Shown in pieces: positions 59,192-64,000 of a stretch of 64,000 bases of DNA. Both the position numbers and the translations under genes were made by a program. Each line of letters opens with the position of its first letter. Position 1 is the stretch's first letter. The stretch comes from JAIQFL01 sp035501495. GTDB lineage: Bacteria > Acidobacteriota > Terriglobia > Bryobacterales > Bryobacteraceae. The stretch lies in NCBI GenBank assembly GCA_035501495.1, contig DATJWB010000143.1, positions 53,705-117,704 on the forward strand. Reading direction: 5' to 3'. Below the pieces are notes generated by a model. That model saw only the letters and a list, made by a program, of their open reading frames with translations, did not search any database and was not told the origin of the DNA.

Positions 59192-61795
59192 TTAATCGCC
59201 TCCGCGTCCACCAGCGGCAGGAGCAGCCGCCGGCGCGGGGGGAAGGAATTTCGGATCCAGGATCCTGGCGATTTCGTCGCGGGCCGCTTCCAGGTGAGCC
59301 CTGGTCTCATGGTCCGTCGCTTTCGCGAGAGCGGCTGAGATGGAAGTGCTCAAGGTCCGGAGTTCGGCGCGATACATCGGTTTCTCGTCGCCGCTCGAGG
59401 CCGCCCCCCCTCGTCCGCCGCGGCCGCCCGGCGCGGGCTGGCCGCCCGGAATCGCAGTCGCGACCGCAGTGACGGGAGGATTCAGTTTGTTGTTGATCAG
59501 CGTGAGGTAGGATCGCTGCAGCCCGCGCCGGTAGGCGTCGATCTTCACCTGGGGCGCGTCCAATTCCTTCCAGACTCCCTTCCGCACGGAAGCCAGAAAC
59601 TCCGTCGGGGCGTAGGCGCGGCTGCCGTCCAGGGTCTCCTGCTCCACCAGCCGCGCAAAGCGGGCGCTGTTCAGCAGGTTGGTGAGCACGCTCTGCTGGG
59701 CGTTGTGAATGCGGTCGAGCACACCCACGGCTTCGATGCGCCGCAGAATCTCTTCGTCCACCATCCACGTAGGAGTGGCGAAGGCGTTCTCGTTCAGGAA
59801 TTTTACGGCTTCTTCCTGGCGCTCCTTGGGCACCAGGCTGAAGATGCGGCCCTCCTGCCCGATAGCCTTTTCCTGGCTGTTGAAGCCGCCCACGATCTGG
59901 GTCACATGACTCATCTCGGTCTGCCACTGGCTGATCATGCGGCCGTAGAGTTCGGAAAGCTCGTCGTAGGTCTCGCCTTCTTTCCACGCGGTGGCGGACA
60001 TGAGCATCCTGGCGACGCGTTGCAGGTTCTTCACACCAAGCGCGGTGGCTTTTACGGCATCGGCATCGCCCACGGCTTCGGTTTCGTCTCCGGGGTCCGA
60101 TCCCGCGGCATTCGCCGTGGAGAAGCGCAGCCATGGTTTGTCATCCTGCTCCTTGGCCCACTTGTGGAGCGTCATCCGCTCCTCCTCCGGAGTCTTGGCT
60201 TCCGGAATCGGCGTGTATCCCCACCTGGTGGCCCAGATGTCGTAGGGGCCGATGCGCGGGATGAGATCCTCGGGATCGATTCCGTCTTCCGGCTGTGCTA
60301 CGTAGTTGAAGCGCGAGTAGTCCATGATGGACGGTGTATGGCCCATGGTGTGAGCCCAGTTCTTGTCGCGGATTTTGTCGAAAGGATACTCGGAACTGGC
60401 CTTCATATTGTGCTGGAATCCGAGGGTGTGGCCGACTTCGTGCGCCACGACGTATTCCAGCAGGCGCCCCATCAGGTCGTCCGGCAGCGGAAGTTTCTGC
60501 GCGCGCGGATCGAGCGGCCCGACCTGCGTGAAATACCAGTCGCGGGCCAGCACCATCACGTTGTGATAGAACTGAATGTCCGCGTTCAGGATCTCACCGG
60601 TGCGCGGATCGGAGATGTGCGGCCCGCTGGCGTTTTCGACGGTGGAGGGCAGCCAGCGGATCACCGAATGGCGCACGTCTTCCGGGCTCCACGCAGGATC
60701 TTCTTCGGGCGTGGGCATCTTTTTACCGATGATGGCATTCGTGAAGCCCGCTTCCTTGAAGGCCACGTTCCAGTCCTCGATTCCTTTGATCAACCAGGGC
60801 ACCCATTTCGTAGGGGTGGCCGAATCGATGTAATAAACGATCGGCTTCACCGGGTCGGAGAGCGCGGCGTTGGGATCCTTCTTCTCCAGCCGCCAGCGGG
60901 CGATGTAACGGGTGTTCTCGGCCTTGTATTCGTCGCGGGTGTAATCCATCATCTGGGTGGTGAAGTAGCCCACGCGCTCATCGAACAGGCGCGGCATCAT
61001 GGGCCTTTCGGGCAATTTCACCATGCTGTGATGGAGCACCACCGTGGCGCTGGTCCCGCGCATGGTGGCGACCCCCAGTCCGCCGCCCCCCCGGCCTGTT
61101 CCCGCGGCGCCTCCGCGACCGCCGGCGTTATTGGTGTAGGTCATGGTGACTTCCGCCTCGATGTTCTCGGGGAAGGGATTGATGTGCTCGATGAAGGAGC
61201 GCGTGGCATCCACCGCCGACGCACCCAACCGCTGGCGTGCACTGAATTCCTGAACATCGCTGGTGAAGAGGCGCGTCACCTCGATCACGGGAGCGCCGTC
61301 CTTGGCGAACGCGGCCACCGGGAACGACATGATGATGGCGTCGTTATTGGCGTTCTTCACCGCCAGGGCGATCGGCGACTTGGGGTCGGCCGCCACGCTG
61401 AAGTTCACCTCCCGAAGCAGGACGCGATTGCCCTTCAGTTCCCAAACCACCACACGGTCGGTCAACTGGCTGCCGCCGTAGCCGACTCCGATCGCGGTCT
61501 TGGCGATTTGCGAATTCCAGAGATATTCCTTGCCGAGTTCGCTCTTCGGGATTTCGTAGTAGTAGCGTTCTTTGATCTGGTGGACCTGAAAGAGGCCCTT
61601 GGCCGTCTTGGCGTCCTTGGTGATCACGCGATCGTAGGGTTGAGGGTCTGGATTGGCCGCGTTGAACGCTCCGCGGCCACCGCCTCCTCCAGCTCCGCCC
61701 TGCTGGGGTGTTGGGGGCGGTGTTTCCGGGTCCTGGGCCGCCAGCATTGCTGCGGCGCAAAATCCCATACACAGAACTGCCAGGGTGCGCTTCAT
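59192..61795 (-). CDS. Secreted zinc-dependent metalloprotease (DUF5117/DUF5118 type)
   Basis: An 867-residue protein. The ATG at 61795 is preferred: GGAGAG is upstream and a signal peptide follows (LAVLCMGFCAAAMLAA). After a Gly-rich linker come DUF5118-like and DUF5117-like regions. The extended zinc motif HEVGHTLGFQHN (about 448-459) lies in VVAHEVGHTLGFQHNMKASS, followed by MGHTPSIMDYSRFNYVAQPE, in which SIMDYSR supplies the Met-turn expected of metzincins. The C-terminal half carries conserved VPWLIKGIEDWNVAFKEAGF upstream of the site. It ends with a Gly/Arg-rich, low-complexity tail. Substrate is unknown; such enzymes are numerous in Acidobacteriota and Bacteroidota. Confidence 0.9.
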   Translation of the reverse strand: MKRTLAVLCMGFCAAAMLAAQDPETPPPTPQQGGAGGGGGRGAFNAANPDPQPYDRVITKDAKTAKGLFQVHQIKERYYYEIPKSELGKEYLWNSQIAKTAIGVGYGGSQLTDRVVVWELKGNRVLLREVNFSVAADPKSPIALAVKNANNDAIIMSFPVAAFAKDGAPVIEVTRLFTSDVQEFSARQRLGASAVDATRSFIEHINPFPENIEAEVTMTYTNNAGGRGGAAGTGRGGGGLGVATMRGTSATVVLHHSMVKLPERPMMPRLFDERVGYFTTQMMDYTRDEYKAENTRYIARWRLEKKDPNAALSDPVKPIVYYIDSATPTKWVPWLIKGIEDWNVAFKEAGFTNAIIGKKMPTPEEDPAWSPEDVRHSVIRWLPSTVENASGPHISDPRTGEILNADIQFYHNVMVLARDWYFTQVGPLDPRAQKLPLPDDLMGRLLEYVVAHEVGHTLGFQHNMKASSEYPFDKIRDKNWAHTMGHTPSIMDYSRFNYVAQPEDGIDPEDLIPRIGPYDIWATRWGYTPIPEAKTPEEERMTLHKWAKEQDDKPWLRFSTANAAGSDPGDETEAVGDADAVKATALGVKNLQRVARMLMSATAWKEGETYDELSELYGRMISQWQTEMSHVTQIVGGFNSQEKAIGQEGRIFSLVPKERQEEAVKFLNENAFATPTWMVDEEILRRIEAVGVLDRIHNAQQSVLTNLLNSARFARLVEQETLDGSRAYAPTEFLASVRKGVWKELDAPQVKIDAYRRGLQRSYLTLINNKLNPPVTAVATAIPGGQPAPGGRGGRGGAASSGDEKPMYRAELRTLSTSISAALAKATDHETRAHLEAARDEIARILDPKFLPPAPAAAPAAGGRGGD

Positions 61796-61942
61796 TGGCT
61801 CTCCTTGACCATGTGGGGTTGTGCAACAGTGTACCAATATCCAGGCCGGCCAGACATGGTTATTGTTAACATCGCTTGGGCGCGAGGATTTTGAACAGGT
61901 TTTCCACAACAAATGCGGGCCAGGGGCGGGGGACGCTACCGA

Positions 61943-61975
61943 AAACAGAAATGCTCACCCCGAAGGGTGAGCATT
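61943..61975 (-). terminator. Intrinsic terminator with a UUCG tetraloop
   Basis: An 11-bp perfect stem (61950-61960 with 61965-61975) closes a loop that reads TTCG on the minus strand, the very stable C(UUCG)G type. It is followed by TCTGTTTT. This fits termination of the minus-strand small transcript. The T-rich tail is only on this side. Confidence 0.7.
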
Positions 61976-62051
61976 CTTCCCCTGTTCTACCAGGGTGATG
62001 TTCGATGGGAGAATCATTTTCGACGGAATCGCAACCGTCAAAAACTTTGGT
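61943..62051 (-). ncRNA. Candidate small RNA of about 110 nt
   Basis: On the minus strand a near-consensus promoter is followed within seven bases by a short transcript with a hairpin (GACGG/CCGTC, 62022-62026 and 62035-62039) flanked by T and A runs. A second hairpin follows (CCCTG/CAGGG, 61980-61984 and 61991-61995), then an intrinsic terminator. A 20-codon ORF (MILPSNITLVEQGKNAHPSG) lies inside but has no ribosome-binding site. I do not recognise a known RNA family. Confidence 0.5.
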
Positions 62052-62057
62052 AGTTGG

Positions 62058-62086
62058 ATATTATTTCCCATCGGCCCCCAAGTCAA
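62058..62086 (-). promoter_or_regulatory. Near-consensus sigma-70 promoter of the candidate small RNA
   Basis: On the minus strand TTGACT (62081-62086) and TAATAT (62058-62063) are separated by exactly 17 bases. Both hexamers match the sigma-70 consensus at five of six positions, better than any other promoter I saw in the window. The upstream sequence is A/T-rich (UP-element-like). No CDS starts downstream. Confidence 0.6.
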
Positions 62087-62099
62087 GAAAAAATCTGGC

Positions 62100-62488
62100 T
62101 GAAAAATTTTGGTCGTAAATGGCTCGTAGAGGCTAACTTGCGGGAGCGGAAGATTTTTCACGGTTGACCGGGACGCTGGAAAAGCCCCGCTTTCGGCCTG
62201 AGGATTTCCCTCTAACATACACAAAACCGGAAGTTTAGAAGTCCGGTAATGGCCCCCCGGCAGCGCCGCGGAACCCTCCGAAAGCCCGCGTCGCGCTCGC
62301 CTCCGGTCTCCGGCCGAGCTTGCTATGCCCATGATAATGAAGATGTTAGCCTATCGATCGCAAGGCAGCGCGGGGCCTGCGCGCAAAAACTCCTTCTGTG
62401 GCCGGCCCGCGGCTATTCCGCCCTCCGATCGATCGCCCCTCGCTGTATCGTCTCACCATGTGAAAACGGCCCCACTGAAACCGAAGTC
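62100..62488. other. Intergenic region upstream of the small-RNA candidate
   Basis: No credible gene. Minus-strand frames here run into the small-RNA region and lack a start with a ribosome-binding site. The part 62100-62160 is A/T-rich and may hold an UP element; the rest is GC-rich without a hairpin plus T run that I could identify. Confidence 0.4.
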
Positions 62489-63451
62489 CTAGTGCAGGTG
62501 GAGGGTAATCATCGCGTCCGGCTCCTCGCCGTTCCTGCCGCGCCTGATCAGGGCCCGGAAGCCGCCCACGGCGAGCCCGGAAACCAGCGAAAACGCCAAC
62601 AGGATTCCCACCAGAATAAACGCGTTCAGGAGCAGGCTGCCGACGTTGTCGCGGCGCGTGGGAACGTACTCGTCGCGGGTCACCTGAGCCTGGTAGCGGA
62701 TGCCCGCGAGGAGCCGCTCGGCGTAGTCCGCATCCGGCGGTGAAAGCACCACGGCAACCAGCGGTCCGCTCCGCTTGGCGACTCCCCCCGGCACCTTCTC
62801 GAATTCAGCCACTTGCTGCATGGCCATCTGCGGAGTCGGATAGTTGAAGATCGCCAGGGTCATATCGCCCTTCGGGCTGTGGAACACTCCCATCTGGGCC
62901 TCGGCTCCGAAATGAAACGCGGCCACCGACGGTGGAATGGCCGCGGCGAATTTCTGGAGACCCGCCGGGCCGATCACGTACCTTTCGCTGTTGGGCACGA
63001 GGTCCCGCGACGGCAGATAGCCCGGCAGCGCGGGAAGGGAAGTCGTGTCTACGTTCTGGAGCGCTTCGGTGACGGCGGCCAGTTCCCCGGTATCGGGTTT
63101 GTGGCCGTCGAAATAGAGAAGGTAGTTCCCGTGCGTCAGGAGCAGGCTCTTATCGGTCTCCGCCGCCAGGCTGGCGGCCTTCGACGGCGTAGACTTCACC
63201 GGCCGCTGCCACTGGAACGCCGCCAGCGCCGCGGTGGTATCCTGCAGGCGGTAAACCGTGGCCGTGAACTTGTCCGCGCCATTCTCAAACTGCGCAGTTT
63301 CGGATTCCTTGAGCCCGTACTCATCCCAAAGTTGCCGGTCGGTCACCGCCGGCTGAGTCGCCGTGGTCCGGTGGTACGAACCGAGGGTTTCCGGCAGTAT
63401 GGCGGCCAGCCCGAGCGCGGGAATCAGAAATCCCAGGACGAAAAGTCTCAT
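62489..63451 (-). CDS. Membrane-anchored exported protein, DUF6599-like
   Basis: A 320-residue protein with a signal peptide (RLFVLGFLIPALGLAAIL), a periplasmic domain and a C-terminal transmembrane segment (LLLNAFILVGILLAFSLVSG) followed by a short basic tail. Conserved-looking stretches are KESETAQFENGADKFTATVY, LLYFDGHKP and ERYVIGPAGLQKFAAAIPPS. It resembles the DUF6599 family found in Acidobacteriota, whose function is not known; the match is from memory. The upstream lpxA is separated by 42 bases on the same strand, so cotranscription is possible. Confidence 0.65.
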   Translation of the reverse strand: MRLFVLGFLIPALGLAAILPETLGSYHRTTATQPAVTDRQLWDEYGLKESETAQFENGADKFTATVYRLQDTTAALAAFQWQRPVKSTPSKAASLAAETDKSLLLTHGNYLLYFDGHKPDTGELAAVTEALQNVDTTSLPALPGYLPSRDLVPNSERYVIGPAGLQKFAAAIPPSVAAFHFGAEAQMGVFHSPKGDMTLAIFNYPTPQMAMQQVAEFEKVPGGVAKRSGPLVAVVLSPPDADYAERLLAGIRYQAQVTRDEYVPTRRDNVGSLLLNAFILVGILLAFSLVSGLAVGGFRALIRRGRNGEEPDAMITLHLH

Positions 63452-63493
63452 TAACCTATTAGACGCCAGATCCGGGCTTCGCGTGTCAAGACA

Positions 63494-64000
63494 TTACTCG
63501 CGGCAGATGCCGCGCTCGCTGCGCCGGATGAACTCGACCAGGTGCAGGGTCTCGGGAGTGGGGATTCCGGTTTCGATTTTCGCCAACGCATCCTGCAGTT
63601 TCAAACCGGAGCGGTAGAGGATCTGGTAGGCCTTTTTCAGGACAGCCACGTCGGAAGCCTTAAAACCGGCGCGCTTCAGCCCCACCAGGTTCAGACCGCG
63701 GGCCGCGACATCGAATCCGCTGTACAGAAAAAATGGCGGAACATCGCTGTTCACGCGAGTATTCCCGCCGATCATGGCGAGGCGCCCGATCTTGGAGAAC
63801 TGGTGCACTACCACGCCGCCCGAAATGAAGGCCTGGTCTTCCACCTCGACATATCCGGCAAGCAGCGCGCAACTCGCGATCACCGTGCTGTTCCCGATCT
63901 TGCAGTTGTGCGCGATGTGGCCGGAGGTCATGATGTAGTTCGCGTCGCCCACCTCGGTCACCGACTCCGGCTGGGTGCCGCGCGAAATGGTGTAGTGCTC
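63494..64000 (-). CDS. lpxA: UDP-N-acetylglucosamine acyltransferase (C-terminal part)
   Basis: Only the last 168 residues are in the window; the frame is open at the right edge. They include the end of the left-handed beta-helix (hexapeptide repeats such as NYIMTSGHIAHNCKIGNSTV, IASCALLAGYVEVEDQAFIS) and GGVVVHQFSKIGRLAMIGGN. The helical C-terminal domain follows (RGLNLVGLKRAGFKASDVAV, VLKKAYQILYRSGLKLQDAL). The GHIAH and HQF motifs match LpxA rather than LpxD. LpxA transfers the first acyl chain in lipid A synthesis, before LpxC. Confidence 0.93.
   Translation of the reverse strand, partial: EHYTISRGTQPESVTEVGDANYIMTSGHIAHNCKIGNSTVIASCALLAGYVEVEDQAFISGGVVVHQFSKIGRLAMIGGNTRVNSDVPPFFLYSGFDVAARGLNLVGLKRAGFKASDVAVLKKAYQILYRSGLKLQDALAKIETGIPTPETLHLVEFIRRSERGICRE

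Noticed and set aside
59705..61894. Long plus-strand frame opposite the metalloprotease
   Set aside because: The minus strand carries the HEVGHTLGFQHN motif; the plus frame is composition-driven.
1..64000. CRISPR arrays, tRNA or rRNA genes, complete insertion sequences
   Set aside because: I saw no regularly spaced repeats, no cloverleaf-like sequence with a T-arm box, and no transposase reading frame.

Overview
The window looks like a chromosomal segment of a soil Acidobacteriota bacterium, most likely of the Bryobacterales (Solibacter-like) group. It is GC-rich. It carries a TIGR03435-type protein (a family expanded in Solibacter), an ECF sigma factor of the type abundant in these genomes, Ser/Thr kinases with PD40/TolB-like propellers, a DUF5107-TPR protein and DUF362 protein, and a DUF5117/5118-type zinc metalloprotease. 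The lipid A genes lpxC and lpxA and a LolA-like protein show a diderm envelope. The taxonomic call is inference from gene content; no rRNA gene is present.

Layout. 0-12 kb: a SWIM zinc-finger protein cut by the window edge, a frameshifted HigB/RelE-like toxin, polA, a small coiled-coil gene coupled to lpxC, an ECF sigma factor, a DUF5107-DUF362 operon and a damaged methyltransferase. 12.5-31 kb: the standout region, a four-gene minus-strand operon encoding a Tc (toxin complex) ABC toxin. Its genes are a 2750-aa TcA, a small Cys-rich protein, a Hint-like plus peptidase-like protein, and a 2512-aa TcB-TcC fusion ending in an unrecognised 272-aa toxin domain. A zinc metallopeptidase gene with an intact HELVH motif lies divergently from it. 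32-41.3 kb: small accessory genes (TIGR03435, cupins, a histidine phosphatase, a cupin-amidohydrolase pair) mixed with at least five gene remnants. This is a decay-prone belt consistent with past insertion and deletion.

41.3-64 kb: mostly ordinary genes. They include an HAD phosphatase with a FAD reductase and a divergent methyltransferase, a LolA-like protein, a response regulator-PP2C phosphatase, lspA-lgt, an MFS transporter, heme A synthase, a kinase remnant, an SLT transglycosylase and secreted repeat proteins. A Ser/Thr kinase with a beta-propeller, a large zinc metalloprotease and lpxA (partial) follow. A short intergenic stretch near 62 kb has a near-consensus sigma-70 promoter, two hairpins and a perfect 11-bp terminator with a UUCG loop: a candidate small RNA.

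How the Tc genes probably work together: by analogy with Photorhabdus and Yersinia Tc toxins, TcA forms the receptor-binding, membrane-piercing channel. The TcB-TcC fusion forms the closed RHS shell that autocleaves and holds the C-terminal toxin. The two genes between them are not part of the canonical three-component toxin and are the most novel element of the window.
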